A model generated the notes under the pieces. It saw only the letters and a program-made list of their open reading frames with translations, was not told where the DNA came from and ran no database searches. From Edwardsiella piscicida (lineage in GTDB: Bacteria > Pseudomonadota > Gammaproteobacteria > Enterobacterales > Enterobacteriaceae): DNA of 64,000 bases. Positions 13,663-24,170 of this stretch are shown here, in pieces. Where the stretch lies: positions 3,602,955-3,666,954 of the forward strand of contig NZ_MPNU01000001.1 in NCBI RefSeq assembly GCF_001896205.1, written 5' to 3'. Made by a program: the position numbers and the translations under genes. The number at the start of each line of letters is the position of its first letter. The first letter of the stretch is position 1.

Positions 13663-14238
13663 ATGCTGCTGCTTATCGATAACTACGACTCTTTTACCTA
13701 CAACCTGTACCAGTACTTCTGCCAACTCGACGCCGAGGTCATGGTCAAACGCAACGATGCGCTGACGCTGGCGGAGATCGATGCCCTGCGTCCATCGCAC
13801 GTGGTGATCTCTCCCGGGCCGGGTACGCCCGATCAGGCCGGTATTTCCCTTGCGGCCATTCGTCATCTGGCGGGGCGCGTTCCGCTGCTGGGGGTCTGCC
13901 TGGGACACCAGGCGTTGGGACAGGTTTTCGGCGCGCGGGTGATCCGGGCGCGGCAGGTGATGCACGGCAAGACCAGCGCCATCCACCACCGCGATCGCGG
14001 CGTATTCCAGGGGCTGAACAACCCGCTGACGGTTACCCGCTACCATTCGCTGATTCTGGATAAGGAGAGCCTGCCCGACTGCCTGGAGGTGACCGCCTGG
14101 AGCGAACGCGATGGCGCGGTCGATGAGATTATGGGGATCCGTCATACCGGCATGGCCCTGGAGGGGGTTCAGTTCCATCCAGAAAGCATTCTTAGCGAAC
14201 AGGGACACGCCCTGCTGCGCAACTTTCTGCGCCAGTAA
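13663..14238 (+). CDS. pabA: Aminodeoxychorismate synthase component 2 (glutamine amidotransferase)
   Basis: 191-residue class I glutamine amidotransferase. It hydrolyses glutamine and channels ammonia to PabB to make 4-amino-4-deoxychorismate for folate. Catalytic triad context: nucleophile cysteine in [13 protein letters not shown] and the GVQFHPES His-Glu near the C-terminus. In E. coli pabA is co-directional with argD; here it is divergent from it. No strong Shine-Dalgarno precedes the ATG. The trpG type is excluded by solitary context and the close PabA match ([18 protein letters not shown]). Confidence 0.93.
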   Translation: MLLLIDNYDSFTYNLYQYFCQLDAEVMVKRNDALTLAEIDALRPSHVVISPGPGTPDQAGISLAAIRHLAGRVPLLGVCLGHQALGQVFGARVIRARQVMHGKTSAIHHRDRGVFQGLNNPLTVTRYHSLILDKESLPDCLEVTAWSERDGAVDEIMGIRHTGMALEGVQFHPESILSEQGHALLRNFLRQ

Positions 14239-14239
14239 C

Positions 14240-14267
14240 ACAGCGGGCGCCGTCCGGCGCCCGCTGT
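14240..14267. terminator. Hairpin between convergent pabA and ppiA
   Basis: ACAGCGGGCGCC (14240-14251) pairs perfectly with GGCGCCCGCTGT (14256-14267) around a four-base loop. The 12-bp GC-rich stem starts just after the pabA stop. There is no clear T-run, so terminator function is probable rather than certain. Confidence 0.65.
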
Positions 14268-14286
14268 ACGAAACCACGCGATAGCC

Positions 14287-14853
14287 TTACTTCATGACGC
14301 TGGCCGAGGTAATCACGATCGGCTTGGCCGGCACATTCTGGTAAGGACCGACGTTTTCGGTACGCGCCTGGGAGATCTTGTCGACGACATCCATCCCCTT
14401 AATCACTTTGCCGAAGACGGCATAGCCAAAGTCACGCTGTCCATGGTCGAGAAACGCGTTATCCGCCACGTTGATAAAGAACTGGCTGGTCGCGCTGTCT
14501 TTCTCCGCGGTACGCGCCATCGCGATAGTACCGCGCAGGTTACGCAGCCCGTTATCCGCCTCGTTCTTGATCGGTGGCTGCGTCGCTTTCTGCTGCATGT
14601 CGCCGGTAAAACCGCCGCCCTGGATCATAAAGCCCGGGATCACGCGGTGAAAAATGGTGCCGTTGTAATAACCGCTGTTAACGTAGCCAAGAAAGTTATC
14701 AACGGTGACCGGCGCCTTCTGGTTATACAGCTCCAGCTCAATATTGCCTACGCTGGTCGTCAGCATGACCCGCGTGTTGGCCGCCAGCGCGGCGGGGGCC
14801 ATGGCGGCCAGCGAGAAGAGGGTGACCAGGGTAATGACGATTCTTTTGAACAT
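14287..14853 (-). CDS. ppiA: Periplasmic peptidyl-prolyl cis-trans isomerase A (cyclophilin)
   Basis: 188 residues: Sec signal peptide (1-24, ending AALA) and a single cyclophilin domain with [14 protein letters not shown] (catalytic Arg and Gln) and [15 protein letters not shown]. It isomerises X-Pro bonds in periplasmic proteins. In E. coli fic and yhfG lie between pabA and ppiA; neither is present here. Confidence 0.96.
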   Translation of the reverse strand: MFKRIVITLVTLFSLAAMAPAALAANTRVMLTTSVGNIELELYNQKAPVTVDNFLGYVNSGYYNGTIFHRVIPGFMIQGGGFTGDMQQKATQPPIKNEADNGLRNLRGTIAMARTAEKDSATSQFFINVADNAFLDHGQRDFGYAVFGKVIKGMDVVDKISQARTENVGPYQNVPAKPIVITSASVMK

Positions 14854-15324
14854 GAAAACTTCCTTTCTCTGACGGGCTTTGTCAAAAGCGTAAAAACAAC
14901 AAAATGGCGTAACGATTCTAAATAGCCCTTGGCATAATCGCCACCCATTTACTCAGATTTACCGAACCGCCACGCCGCGTTTTGCGCCCGGTCTATCCCT
15001 ACATTAGCGGAATTGACGCACAGGACAAGCGCGTCAAATCCGATTTATCGCGCGCCTGCCGCGCTGACGCGGGGCGCAAACGTGCGTGTTGAGGAGACGA
15101 CACCCCCCATGCGCTGCCGAAGCAGCGACCATCGGGAGACAACTCCGCAAAAGATCTCATTTTTTAAGCAACAAATTATTGCTTTGCAATAAAAAGAAGA
15201 TTCATATCACAAAACGTCGGCATGGCTATGTTAGGATGCGCACGCTTGGTGAAATCGACCCTTCTTGTCGGATCTTCCCACGAACACGCTTCTTTTTACC
15301 TTATATACTGATATAGGCCTTGCT
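14854..15324. other. 471-bp divergent intergenic region, ppiA-tsgA
   Basis: No convincing gene. It contains the divergent promoters of ppiA and tsgA. A 76-codon open frame at 15086-15316 has no recognisable homology and an unusual Arg/His-rich composition; I treat it as non-coding. The right half (15150-15200) is clearly more AT-rich than its surroundings, consistent with a promoter zone for tsgA. Confidence 0.5.
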
Positions 15325-16509
15325 ATGACCGACAGCAATCGCATCCGCCTAACATGGATCAGTTTCTTCTCCTATGCGCTTACCGGCGCATTGGTGATTG
15401 TCACCGGGATGGTGATGGGAAATATCGCAGAGTACTTCAATCTGCCGATCTCCAGCATGAGTAATACCTTTACGTTCCTCAACACCGGGATTTTGGTTTC
15501 CATTTTCCTTAATGCCTGGCTGATGGAAATTATTCCGCTCAAACGTCAGCTCGTTTTTGGCTTTATCCTGATGATCCTTGCCATCGCCGGTCTGATGGTC
15601 GGGCACAATCTGGCCATCTTCTCCGCATGCATGTTCGTGCTGGGCGTGGTCAGCGGGATCACCATGTCGATCGGAACCTTCCTGATCACCCATATCTATA
15701 CCGGGCGTCAGCGCGGCTCTCGCCTGCTGTTTACCGACTCGTTCTTCAGCATGGCCGGGATGGTGTTCCCCATCATCGCCGCCACCCTGCTCGCGCAGCA
15801 CGTGGCATGGTACTGGGTCTACGCCTGCATCGGCGTTCTGTATCTGGCCATCTTTATCCTGACGCTGTGCTCTGACTTCCCACAGCTGGGTAAGCAAACC
15901 GCCGGCGACAGCCAGCCGGTCAGCAAAGAGAAGTGGGGGATCGGCGTCCTGTTTCTGTCGATCGCCGCGCTCTGCTACATCCTCGGTCAGCTGGGCTTTA
16001 TTCAGTGGGTACCGGAGTACGCCGCCAAGCGCTTCGGCATGAGCATTGAAGAGAGCGGCGGACTGGTCAGTAACTTCTGGACCGCCTATATGGTCGGCAT
16101 GTGGTTCTTCAGCGTCGCGCTGCGCTTCTTCGATCTGCAGCGCATCGTCACGGTATTGGCCGCCCTTTCCACCTTTATGATGTACATGTTCGTCAGCAGC
16201 CAGCAGGGCGCCATGCTGAGCATGTATATTCTGGGCCTGGGCTTTGTCAGCAGCGCTATCTATACCACGCTGATTACGCTGGGGTCGCAGCAGACCAAGG
16301 TCTCCTCGCCGAAGCTGGTGAACTTTATCCTGACCTGCGGCACCATCGGTACCATGCTGACCTTCGTCGTCACCGGTCCCATCGTCGCTCACAGCGGAGC
16401 CCATGCGGCGCTGGCGACGGCCAACGGTCTCTATCTGGTCGTTTTTGTGATGTGCGTTCTGTTGGGGTTTGTCACCAAACACCGCCTGCATGGCCACGCG
16501 GCCAAGTAG
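15325..16509 (+). CDS. tsgA: MFS transporter TsgA
   Basis: 394 residues with about 12 hydrophobic segments, major facilitator superfamily, starting [19 protein letters not shown] as in E. coli/Salmonella TsgA. Physiological substrate unknown; the Salmonella gene was described as tellurite/selenite/glucose responsive. I chose the ATG at 15325, matching the family length, over the longer open frame beginning at 15265. In E. coli it precedes nirBDC; here a terminator and codA follow instead. Confidence 0.93.
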   Translation: MTDSNRIRLTWISFFSYALTGALVIVTGMVMGNIAEYFNLPISSMSNTFTFLNTGILVSIFLNAWLMEIIPLKRQLVFGFILMILAIAGLMVGHNLAIFSACMFVLGVVSGITMSIGTFLITHIYTGRQRGSRLLFTDSFFSMAGMVFPIIAATLLAQHVAWYWVYACIGVLYLAIFILTLCSDFPQLGKQTAGDSQPVSKEKWGIGVLFLSIAALCYILGQLGFIQWVPEYAAKRFGMSIEESGGLVSNFWTAYMVGMWFFSVALRFFDLQRIVTVLAALSTFMMYMFVSSQQGAMLSMYILGLGFVSSAIYTTLITLGSQQTKVSSPKLVNFILTCGTIGTMLTFVVTGPIVAHSGAHAALATANGLYLVVFVMCVLLGFVTKHRLHGHAAK

Positions 16510-16530
16510 TCTGCGCCATACCGATAGCAA

Positions 16531-16561
16531 CGGGGCCTGCATGCAGGCCCCGTTTTTTTTT
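16531..16561. terminator. Terminator between tsgA and codA
   Basis: CGGGGCCTGC at 16531 pairs with the following ATGCAGGCCCCG to form a perfect 22-base palindrome (16531-16552), followed by nine T. It terminates tsgA; the stem may also stop codA transcription from the other side, although that side lacks a T-run. Confidence 0.9.
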
Positions 16562-16574
16562 GCACGCGCTGGAC

Positions 16575-17858
16575 TCAGCGGCGGAAGTCGACGATTTCGG
16601 CCTGCCGTAGATAAATCTGGCTCTGCGCCGGACGGGTCTCCGCGATCAGGCGGCCATCGCGCAGGGAGTAGCGCACCGGCACCTGTCGACGCACCGCGTC
16701 AAACCCGCTCTCCGCCGGCAGCACCAGCAGACTGGCGCGGCAGCCCGGCGCCACCCCATATCCCTGCAGACTGAGCGTTTTGGCGCTGTGCGAACCGATC
16801 AGCGCCAGCCCCTCGTCAATCTGGGCGTAGCCCATCAGTTGGCAGACATGCAGCCCCATGTGCAGCACCTGCAGCATATTGGCGGTGCCCAGCGGATACC
16901 AGGGGTCAAACACATCATCATGGCCGAAGCAGACGTTGATCCCGGCCTGCAGCATCTCTTTCACCCGAGTGACGCCGCGCCGCTTGGGATAGTCATCGAA
17001 GCGCCCCTGCAAATGGATGTTGACCAGCGGATTGGCGACAAAGTTAATCTGCGACATCTTCAGCAGCCGGAACAGCCGCGAGGTATAGGCGCCGTTGTAA
17101 GAGTGCATCGCCGTGGTATGGCTGGCGGTCACCCGTGCGCCCATGCCTTCACGGTGCGCCAGTGCCGCCACGGTCTCAACGAAGCGCGACTGCTCATCGT
17201 CTATCTCATCACAGTGAACATCGATCAGGCGGTCATAGCGCGCGGCCAGCGCGAAGGTCTTATGCAGCGACTCCACGCCATACTCTCGGGTAAACTCAAA
17301 GTGAGGAATGGCCCCCACCACATCCGCGCCCAGTCGCAGCGCCTCCTCCAGCAGAGCCTCGCCGTTTGGATAGGAGAGGATCCCCTCCTGCGGAAAGGCG
17401 ACCAGCTGCAGATCGACCCAGGGTGCCACCTCCTGGCGTACCTCCAGCATCGCCTTTAGCGCCGTCAGCGACGGATCGGAGACGTCCACGTGGCTGCGTA
17501 CGTACTGGATACCGTTCGCTATCTGCCACTTCAATGTCTGCCAGGCGCGCTGTTTCACGTCATCGTGAGTCAGCTGCGCCTTGCGCTCGGCCCAGCGCTC
17601 GATCCCTTCAAACAGGGTTCCCGACTGATTCCACGCCGGCTGCCCCGCCGTCTGCGTCGTATCCAGATGAATATGCGGTTCGACAAAGGGCGGCACCACC
17701 AGCCCCTGCTGCGCATCCAGCTCATCCGGCTGCGCAGCCCGTAGCGTGGGCTGCGGCGTAATGGCCGCGATCAGGCCATGCTCCAAGGTAATTTGCCACC
17801 ACCCGTCGCGCGCGGGCAGACGGGCATTGATGACGGCGCGCAGTACGTTATTCTGCAT
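16575..17858 (-). CDS. codA: Cytosine deaminase
   Basis: 427 residues of the amidohydrolase superfamily; converts cytosine to uracil and ammonia in pyrimidine salvage. Metal ligands are visible: EPHIHLD (His62, His64), the DVHCDEIDD block, and [10 protein letters not shown] (catalytic Asp). Same length as E. coli CodA. Its start overlaps the end of codB by 11 bases, so the pair is a translationally coupled operon. Confidence 0.98.
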   Translation of the reverse strand: MQNNVLRAVINARLPARDGWWQITLEHGLIAAITPQPTLRAAQPDELDAQQGLVVPPFVEPHIHLDTTQTAGQPAWNQSGTLFEGIERWAERKAQLTHDDVKQRAWQTLKWQIANGIQYVRSHVDVSDPSLTALKAMLEVRQEVAPWVDLQLVAFPQEGILSYPNGEALLEEALRLGADVVGAIPHFEFTREYGVESLHKTFALAARYDRLIDVHCDEIDDEQSRFVETVAALAHREGMGARVTASHTTAMHSYNGAYTSRLFRLLKMSQINFVANPLVNIHLQGRFDDYPKRRGVTRVKEMLQAGINVCFGHDDVFDPWYPLGTANMLQVLHMGLHVCQLMGYAQIDEGLALIGSHSAKTLSLQGYGVAPGCRASLLVLPAESGFDAVRRQVPVRYSLRDGRLIAETRPAQSQIYLRQAEIVDFRR

Positions 17859-19098
17859 GGCTGATCTCCAGTCTATTTTCTCTCTGACGACACGCCCAGC
17901 GGCTGAGAACCACGTAGCTCAGGGCACCGCCCAGGACAGCGTTCAGCGGAACGATCCCCGGCAACCCGTGGCCCGCGGCAACGCCCAGGGCGACGGCGGC
18001 GATGGCGTTCCAGTTTACCGCGACCCAGTCCGCCTCAGCAAAGTTGCTGTAACGGCGCCGGTTCATCAGGTAATCCGCGATGATCACCCCGCCGACCGGC
18101 GGAATGGCGGCGGAGAGGAAGGTCAGCCAGCCAACAAAGTTGTTGTACAGCCACAGCGCGCACAGGGTTCCGATGACCCCGTTGGCGACCGACAGCGTCT
18201 TGCTCGACAGCCCGGTGATATTGGCGAACCCCAGACCGGAGGCGTACAGCGCATTATCATTAGTGGTCCAGATATTCAGACCCAGTACCGCAATCGCGGG
18301 CAGCAGCAGTCCTTGGGCTATCATGACGTCGGAGATGTCAGACATACCCAGCGCCGCGGCGCCGGTCGCGCCGAAGATAAACATCAGCGAGTTACCGAGA
18401 AAGAACGCCACCATGGTCACCAGCACCGCCACCTTGGCGCTGCGGCCAAAGCGGACAAAATCCGCCGTCAGCGTGCCCGCGCTGATAAAGGAGCCGACCA
18501 CCAGCGCCAGCGCCAAATTGAAATCCAGCGGCTGCGCGGGGACCACCTCACGCAGGGCATCCATTCCACCCATGCCATTGATCGCCAGCCACACCGAATA
18601 GCCGCCGAGCAGCGCGATTGCCGGTACCGCGATCGCCGACAGCAGCGTCAACGCCGAGATGCCAAAGAATACCGTCACGGTCATCAGCAGCCCGGAAAGC
18701 GCGATCAGCAGATCGGTATTCAAACCGGTCGCCTTACTGACCGGGATCGCGAACATAGCGACCCCGACGCCAAACCATCCCACCTGCGTGCCGCCCAGCA
18801 GCAGCGAAGGCAGCCAAGAACCTTTAACACCAAAGGAGAAGCGCGCCAGCAGGTGCGTCGTCAGACCGGTTTTTGCACCGATATAGCCAAGCGTGGAGGT
18901 ATAGATGCCGAGGAGAAGATTACCGATGAATACTGCCAGAAGAAAATCGTGATAGCCAAGGCCGGTGCCGAGCGTGCCGCCGGTCCACATACTGGCGGAA
19001 AAGAAGGTGAGCCCCAGCATGACACAGCTTAATGCCAGAATACCCTTACGCGCCGATGACGGGACGGGCCCCTGACTGAAATTGTTATCCTGCGACAC
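17848..19098 (-). CDS. codB: Cytosine permease
   Basis: 416 residues, NCS1 family, about 12 membrane segments; imports cytosine for CodA. Starts with GTG ([19 protein letters not shown]) behind a strong AAGGAGG, as in E. coli where codB also begins with GTG. A PurR-type operator lies 68-83 bases upstream. The codBA operon here occupies the nirBDC slot between tsgA and cysG, divergent from cysG. Confidence 0.97.
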   Translation of the reverse strand: MSQDNNFSQGPVPSSARKGILALSCVMLGLTFFSASMWTGGTLGTGLGYHDFLLAVFIGNLLLGIYTSTLGYIGAKTGLTTHLLARFSFGVKGSWLPSLLLGGTQVGWFGVGVAMFAIPVSKATGLNTDLLIALSGLLMTVTVFFGISALTLLSAIAVPAIALLGGYSVWLAINGMGGMDALREVVPAQPLDFNLALALVVGSFISAGTLTADFVRFGRSAKVAVLVTMVAFFLGNSLMFIFGATGAAALGMSDISDVMIAQGLLLPAIAVLGLNIWTTNDNALYASGLGFANITGLSSKTLSVANGVIGTLCALWLYNNFVGWLTFLSAAIPPVGGVIIADYLMNRRRYSNFAEADWVAVNWNAIAAVALGVAAGHGLPGIVPLNAVLGGALSYVVLSRWACRQRENRLEISHAE

Positions 19099-19165
19099 GC
19101 AATCCTCCTTAATCTCTGTGCAGTAGACAAAAAAATCTGGCGCATTCTAAAGAGTTCGCGCCAAA

Positions 19166-19181
19166 AAGCAAACGTTTTCTT
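19166..19181. promoter_or_regulatory. PurR operator upstream of codBA
   Basis: AAGCAAACGTTTTCTT matches the PurR consensus ACGCAAACGTTTTCGT at 14 of 16 positions. On the codB strand it reads AAGAAAACGTTTGCTT. E. coli codBA is known to be repressed by PurR (hypoxanthine/guanine co-repressors), so the regulator has apparently travelled with the operon. Confidence 0.8.
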
Positions 19182-19384
19182 TGCTGATTATTTATCCCGG
19201 CGGGCGTATTCCCCCGCGATCCCGCACCGGCCTTGACGCCGACCCGCAGTGGCCGTTTCTTTAAACAAGTCTGCTGCAGGCCGGCAACGAGTCTGGCAAG
19301 CTGGAGAGTCTGTGCCCCTTGGCGTACTATCCCCGCTCGCGGAATATGGCCGCCCCACAACAGGAACCCCCTAGAGGATCTCTG

Positions 19385-20770
19385 ATGGATTACTTTCCGA
19401 TATTTTGTCAGCTGCGTACTAAGCCCTGCCTGCTGGTCGGCGGCGGCGAAGTGGCCGAGCGTAAGGCCCGCCTGTTGATGGAGGCGGGCGCGATTTTGAC
19501 GGTGAACGCCGGGCGCTTCACGCCTCAGTTCGAGCAGTGGCAGCGGGATGGTCAGTTGACGCTGATCGCCGGCGACTTCGACCCCGCGCTGCTCACGGGC
19601 AAGTGGCTGGCTATCGCCGCCACCGACGACAGCCGGGTCAATCAGCAGGTGCTGGCACAGGCCGAGGCGCGCTGCCTCTTTTGTAACGTGGTCGACGCCG
19701 CACAACAGACAGGCTTTATCATGCCATCGATCGTCGATCGCTCACCGCTGATGGTCGCCGTCTCCTCCGGCGGCAGCGCGCCGGTGCTGGCCAGGATTCT
19801 GCGCGAAAAGCTGGAGGCGCTGCTACCGCAGCATCTCGGCCAGCTGGCGCACCTGGCTGGCCACCTGCGCCAGCGCGTCAAGGCACACTTTCCCACCCTG
19901 TCGCTGCGCCGTCGCTTTTGGGAGCGGCTGTTCGCCCAAGATCGTCTGGCGCAGTCGCTGGCCAACGGCGATACCGCACAGACACAGCAGCAGGTGGATG
20001 CGCTGTTCAGCGCGGCACCGGCGGATCGCGGCGAGGTGACGCTGGTCGGCGCCGGGCCGGGGGATGCAGGGCTGTTGACCCTCAAAGGGCTACAGCAGAT
20101 CCAGCGGGCGGATGTGATCATCTACGATCGCCTGGTATCCGATGAGGTCATGTCGCTGGTACGGCGCGATGCGACGCGTATCTTCGTCGGCAAACGCGCC
20201 GGCCATCACTGCGTTCCCCAGGAGGAGATCAATCAGACCCTGCTGGATCACGCGCGCGAAGGCAAACGGGTCGTGCGCCTAAAAGGCGGCGATCCCTTTA
20301 TCTTTGGCCGGGGGGGCGAAGAGCTTGAGGCGCTGGCCGCCGCGGGGATCGCCTTTTCGGTGGTGCCCGGCATTACCGCCGCCTCCGGCTGCTCCGCCTA
20401 TAGCGGTATTCCGCTGACCCACCGCGACCATGCCCAAAGCGTCCGCCTGGTCACCGGCCATACCCGCCAGGATGGCCAGCTAGACTGGTCCTGCCTGGCT
20501 GCCGCAGGACAAACGCTTGTGTTTTACATGGGGCTGAGCCAGGCGGCGACCATTCAGCAGCGCCTCTTGCAGCACGGTATGCTGCCAGATACCCCCGTCG
20601 CCCTGGTTGAAAACGGCACCACGGTTCGCCAGCGGGTCGTCAGCGGAACACTGACTCAGCTGGAAACGTTGGCAACGCGCGTGACCAGCCCCAGCCTGAT
20701 CATCGTCGGCGACGTCGTCACCCTGCGGCCACGCCTCAACTGGTTTCGCAGCGAAGAGACGAGCGCGTAA
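19385..20770 (+). CDS. cysG: Siroheme synthase (uroporphyrinogen-III methyltransferase / precorrin-2 dehydrogenase / ferrochelatase)
   Basis: 461-residue trifunctional enzyme. N-terminal CysG_N module (1-150, [19 protein letters not shown]-binding motif), dimerisation segment, and C-terminal SAM uroporphyrinogen methyltransferase (from about 217: [16 protein letters not shown], and [16 protein letters not shown]). It makes siroheme for assimilatory sulfite and nitrite reductases. I chose the ATG at 19385 ([20 protein letters not shown]). In E. coli it follows nirBDC; here it stands alone, so its product presumably serves CysI and any distant nitrite reductase. Confidence 0.97.
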   Translation: MDYFPIFCQLRTKPCLLVGGGEVAERKARLLMEAGAILTVNAGRFTPQFEQWQRDGQLTLIAGDFDPALLTGKWLAIAATDDSRVNQQVLAQAEARCLFCNVVDAAQQTGFIMPSIVDRSPLMVAVSSGGSAPVLARILREKLEALLPQHLGQLAHLAGHLRQRVKAHFPTLSLRRRFWERLFAQDRLAQSLANGDTAQTQQQVDALFSAAPADRGEVTLVGAGPGDAGLLTLKGLQQIQRADVIIYDRLVSDEVMSLVRRDATRIFVGKRAGHHCVPQEEINQTLLDHAREGKRVVRLKGGDPFIFGRGGEELEALAAAGIAFSVVPGITAASGCSAYSGIPLTHRDHAQSVRLVTGHTRQDGQLDWSCLAAAGQTLVFYMGLSQAATIQQRLLQHGMLPDTPVALVENGTTVRQRVVSGTLTQLETLATRVTSPSLIIVGDVVTLRPRLNWFRSEETSA

Positions 20771-20786
20771 CCCGACGCCACGGCGC

Positions 20787-20815
20787 AAAAAAAAAAGGAG
20801 GGCCATCGCCCTCCT
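20787..20815 (-). terminator. Terminator of the damX/trpS cluster
   Basis: GGAGGGC (20797-20803) and GCCCTCC (20808-20814) form a stem; on the minus strand it is followed by ten consecutive T (20796-20787). This is a textbook terminator for trpS and probably also acts on cysG transcripts. Confidence 0.88.
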
Positions 20816-20840
20816 CTTCACGTTCAGATCGCCTCGCCGC

Positions 20841-21845
20841 TTACGGCCGCGCGACAAACCCGATCGCGTCGTAGACCTTGTCCAGGGTCTGTGCAGCGCG
20901 CGCGCGCGCTTTAGCCGCGCCATCGCGCATGACCTCCTGCAGGTAGGCCTCATCATTGCGGAAACGGTGATACCGCGCCTGCAGCTCAGACAGCATCCCA
21001 GAGACCGCATCGGCAACGGCGCCCTTCAGGTGGCCGTACATCTTGCCCTCAAACTCGGCCTCCAGATCCTCGATACGCTTACCGGTCACCCCGGACAGAA
21101 TATCCAGCAGGTTGGAGACGCCGGCCTTATTGACCACGTCGTAACGCACGACTGGCGGCTCATCGGAGTCGGTCACCGCGCGCTTTATCTTCTTGGTCAC
21201 CGCCTTAGGATCTTCCAGCAGGCCGATCACGTTGTTGCGGTTATCATCCGACTTAGACATCTTTTTGGTCGGCTCCAGCAGCGACATGACGCGCGCGCCA
21301 GACTTGGGAATAAACGGCTCCGGCACCTTAAAGATATCGCCATACAGCGCGTTAAAGCGCGCCGCGACATCGCGGCTCAGCTCCAGATGCTGTTTCTGAT
21401 CTTCCCCTACCGGGACCTGGTGAGTCTGGTACAGCAGGATGTCCGCCGCCATCAGCACCGGGTAATCGAACAGGCCGGCGTTAATGTTCTCTGCATAGCG
21501 GGCCGATTTATCCTTGAACTGGGTCATACGGCTCAGTTCGCCGAAATAGGTGTAGCAGTTAAGCACCCAGCCCAGCTGAGCATGCTCGGGAACATGCGAC
21601 TGCACAAAAATAGTGCTCTTCTGCGGGTCGATACCACAGGCCAGATACAGGGCCAGCGTATCCAGCGTCGCGCTGCGCAGTTTCTCTGCATCCTGACGCA
21701 CGGTGATGGCATGCTGATCGACGATACAGTAAATGCAGTCATACTCATCCTGCATCTGTACCCACTGGCGCAGCGCGCCCATATAGTTACCGATGGTGAG
21801 TTCACCAGACGGCTGTGCGCCGCTGAAAACAATGGGCTTACTCAT
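20841..21845 (-). CDS. trpS: Tryptophanyl-tRNA synthetase
   Basis: 334-residue class I aminoacyl-tRNA synthetase; charges tRNA-Trp. The HIGH-equivalent TIGN is at 17-20 (PSGELTIGN) and the KMSKS loop ([12 protein letters not shown]) near residue 195. I took the ATG at 21845, which has AGGAA seven bases upstream; an in-frame GTG lies two codons earlier. Last gene of the aroK-aroB-damX-dam-rpe-gph-trpS cluster. Confidence 0.98.
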   Translation of the reverse strand: MSKPIVFSGAQPSGELTIGNYMGALRQWVQMQDEYDCIYCIVDQHAITVRQDAEKLRSATLDTLALYLACGIDPQKSTIFVQSHVPEHAQLGWVLNCYTYFGELSRMTQFKDKSARYAENINAGLFDYPVLMAADILLYQTHQVPVGEDQKQHLELSRDVAARFNALYGDIFKVPEPFIPKSGARVMSLLEPTKKMSKSDDNRNNVIGLLEDPKAVTKKIKRAVTDSDEPPVVRYDVVNKAGVSNLLDILSGVTGKRIEDLEAEFEGKMYGHLKGAVADAVSGMLSELQARYHRFRNDEAYLQEVMRDGAAKARARAAQTLDKVYDAIGFVARP

Positions 21846-21869
21846 GGTCACATTCCTGTCCTTATCAAT

Positions 21870-22556
21870 TCAGTTCAGCGGCGCCAGCCCTACCAAGGGC
21901 AGCAGTCCGGCAAAATCATCCAGCACGCGGCAGGGCTCGCTGGCAGCGATAGGTTCGCCATAGTTATAACCGTAGGTTAAGCCGACGGTAGGACAGCCGG
22001 CCGACTGGCCAGCCTGGATATCATTGCGCGAGTCACCGACAAACAGCATCTCATCGGCCCGCAGCCCCAAACGGGACAGCACCAGATAGAGCGGGGCCGG
22101 ATGGGGCTTACGCTTAGCGACATCGTCGCCGCCGATCACCTGACCGAAGAGCGCATCGATCCCCAGGCTCTCCAGCATCGGGCGGACAAAGGGCGAGGGC
22201 TTATTGGTGATAACCGCCAGCGGGAATCCCTTGGCCGCCAGGACCCCCAGCGTCTCCCGGACGCCGGGAAACAGCTGACATCCCTGAGTGGCACTCTCGG
22301 CGTAGTGCGCGTCAAATGCACGCCGCGCACGCTGACACAGTGCGGCATCCTGCGGAGCACCGGCCCAGCTCAAGGCGCGCTGCATCAGCACATCTGCGCC
22401 GTTTCCCAGCCACAGCTTCACCCGCTCCACGCCCGGCGCCGGGTAGCCCAACGCCAGCAGCGCCGCGTCCGTAGCCGCCGCCAGACCCGGCGCGCTATCC
22501 ACCAGCGTGCCGTCTAAATCAAAGGCCAGGGCCTGTACCGGAATCCCTTTATTCAT
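21870..22556 (-). CDS. gph: Phosphoglycolate phosphatase
   Basis: 228-residue HAD hydrolase that removes 2-phosphoglycolate formed during repair of 3'-phosphoglycolate DNA ends. Catalytic Asp13 and Asp15 lie in [16 protein letters not shown] (motif II) and [10 protein letters not shown] (motif IV) are present. The ATG at 22556 overlaps the rpe stop by eight bases (ATGAATAA), giving coupled translation. Confidence 0.96.
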   Translation of the reverse strand: MNKGIPVQALAFDLDGTLVDSAPGLAAATDAALLALGYPAPGVERVKLWLGNGADVLMQRALSWAGAPQDAALCQRARRAFDAHYAESATQGCQLFPGVRETLGVLAAKGFPLAVITNKPSPFVRPMLESLGIDALFGQVIGGDDVAKRKPHPAPLYLVLSRLGLRADEMLFVGDSRNDIQAGQSAGCPTVGLTYGYNYGEPIAASEPCRVLDDFAGLLPLVGLAPLN

Positions 22557-23226
22557 GGCAGGCCTGCGCAATTTCACGCCGCATATCCGTGATCACCGCC
22601 GCATAGTCAGCGTGGCCGAAAATGGCCGAGCCGGCAACAAACATATCGGCGCCGGCCGCGGCGATAGCGCCGATGTTGTCCACCTTCACGCCGCCGTCAA
22701 CCTCCAGGCGAATATCCAGACCGCTGGCATCAATGCGCTGACGCACCTGACGCAGCTTATCGAGGGTCGACGGGATAAAGGACTGACCACCAAAGCCCGG
22801 GTTTACGGACATCAGCAGGATGGTATCGAGGCGATCCATCACGTAATCCAGGCAGCTCAGCGGCGTTGCCGGGTTCAGAACCAGCCCCGCCTTACAGCCA
22901 CAGGCGCGGATCAGTTGCAGAGTGCGATCGACGTGCTCCGAGGCCTCCGGATGGAAGGTAATAATGCTGGCGCCGGCGTCGGCGAAATCCGGGATGATCC
23001 GATCGACCGGTTTCACCATCAGGTGAACATCGATCGGGGCGGTGATGCCATAGTCCCGCAGCGCCTTGCAGACCATCGGACCGATGGTCAAATTCGGCAC
23101 ATAGTGGTTATCCATGACATCAAAGTGCACCACATCGGCACCAGCGGCCAACACCTTGGCAGTATCTTCGCCCAGCCGGGCAAAGTCTGCGGACAAAATC
23201 GACGGGGCAATTAAATACGGGTTCAT
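22549..23226 (-). CDS. rpe: Ribulose-phosphate 3-epimerase
   Basis: 225-residue TIM-barrel epimerase of the pentose phosphate pathway, interconverting D-ribulose 5-phosphate and D-xylulose 5-phosphate. Starts [33 protein letters not shown] and [12 protein letters not shown] are the metal- and phosphate-binding motifs. Confidence 0.98.
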   Translation of the reverse strand: MNPYLIAPSILSADFARLGEDTAKVLAAGADVVHFDVMDNHYVPNLTIGPMVCKALRDYGITAPIDVHLMVKPVDRIIPDFADAGASIITFHPEASEHVDRTLQLIRACGCKAGLVLNPATPLSCLDYVMDRLDTILLMSVNPGFGGQSFIPSTLDKLRQVRQRIDASGLDIRLEVDGGVKVDNIGAIAAAGADMFVAGSAIFGHADYAAVITDMRREIAQACHE

Positions 23227-23262
23227 CCGTTTCTCCTGGGCTTGGGGGGCCGACGACCGCGC

Positions 23263-24081
23263 TTAACGCTTGCCGTACAGCGCCAATAATTCGTTCACTT
23301 TGCTGCGCCCGTCAGTTTTTCTGCTGATGGTGCGCCGAACTTTCACGACGTGCAGCGCATCGGCCTGCGCATACCACTCCCGCGTCAGCGGGGTTTCATG
23401 GTTAGAGATCAGCACCGGCACCTGACGCTGGGCCAGTTCACCGGCCAACTCCGCCAGGCGCATCTGCTCGGCAAAGCCAAAGCCATTGACATGGTAGGCG
23501 GTAAAATTGGCGGTAGCGGACAGCGGGGCGTAGGGTGGATCGCAATACACCACGGCACCCGGCTGCGCGCGCAGCATCGTCTGCTGGTAATGTTCGCAGA
23601 CGAACACGGCGCGCTCCGCCTTGCGGGCAAAAAACTCCAGCTCCTCCTGCGGGAAGTAGGGTTTTTTATAGCGCCCGAAGGGGACGTTGAACTCCCCCTT
23701 GGCATTATAGCGGCACAGGCCGTTATAGCAGTGCCGGTTCAGATAGAGGAAGTACAGCGCCCGCTGGTAACGATCGTCGCACAGATTAAAGGCCTCGCGG
23801 ATGCGGTAATACTCCTCCGAGACGTTAAGTTCAGGGCAAAACATCTGACGGGCATCGCCGATAAAGCGATCCGTCTCATCTTTCACAATATTGTACAAAC
23901 CGACCAGATCGGCGTTAATGTCCGCCAACAGGTACTCATCGTAATCCGTGTTTAAAAACACAGAGCCGGCGCCGACGAAAGGCTCTACCAGTCTTTCGCC
24001 CGCCGGCAGGTGCCGACGGATCTCTTCAATCAAAGGATATTTTCCGCCGGCCCATTTCAAAAATGCGCGCTTCTTCTTCAT
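23263..24081 (-). CDS. dam: DNA adenine methylase (GATC)
   Basis: 272 residues, class alpha N6-adenine methyltransferase. FVGAGSVF (SAM motif I) lies at 35-42 and the catalytic DPPY at 181-184. It methylates adenine in GATC, which times replication initiation and directs mismatch repair. The location between damX and rpe is the conserved enteric dam operon, so this is the housekeeping enzyme rather than a phage copy. Confidence 0.98.
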   Translation of the reverse strand: MKKKRAFLKWAGGKYPLIEEIRRHLPAGERLVEPFVGAGSVFLNTDYDEYLLADINADLVGLYNIVKDETDRFIGDARQMFCPELNVSEEYYRIREAFNLCDDRYQRALYFLYLNRHCYNGLCRYNAKGEFNVPFGRYKKPYFPQEELEFFARKAERAVFVCEHYQQTMLRAQPGAVVYCDPPYAPLSATANFTAYHVNGFGFAEQMRLAELAGELAQRQVPVLISNHETPLTREWYAQADALHVVKVRRTISRKTDGRSKVNELLALYGKR

Positions 24082-24170
24082 GCCGTCGCCAGTCAGTTAT
24101 TTCTACTCTTTCAATTCGCCAGGGCGTACCTTTTCAGACAGCACATCGCGCGCGTTTTATGGGGAACCGC

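Noticed and set aside
15086-15316. 76-codon open frame in the ppiA-tsgA gap
   Set aside because: No homology, unusual composition and a weak start context; the region is better read as promoter DNA.
15349-16542. 397-codon open frame opposite tsgA, rich in His, Asp, Gln and Gly
   Set aside because: Composition is that of an antisense reading of a membrane protein gene; the plus strand has a clear MFS protein.
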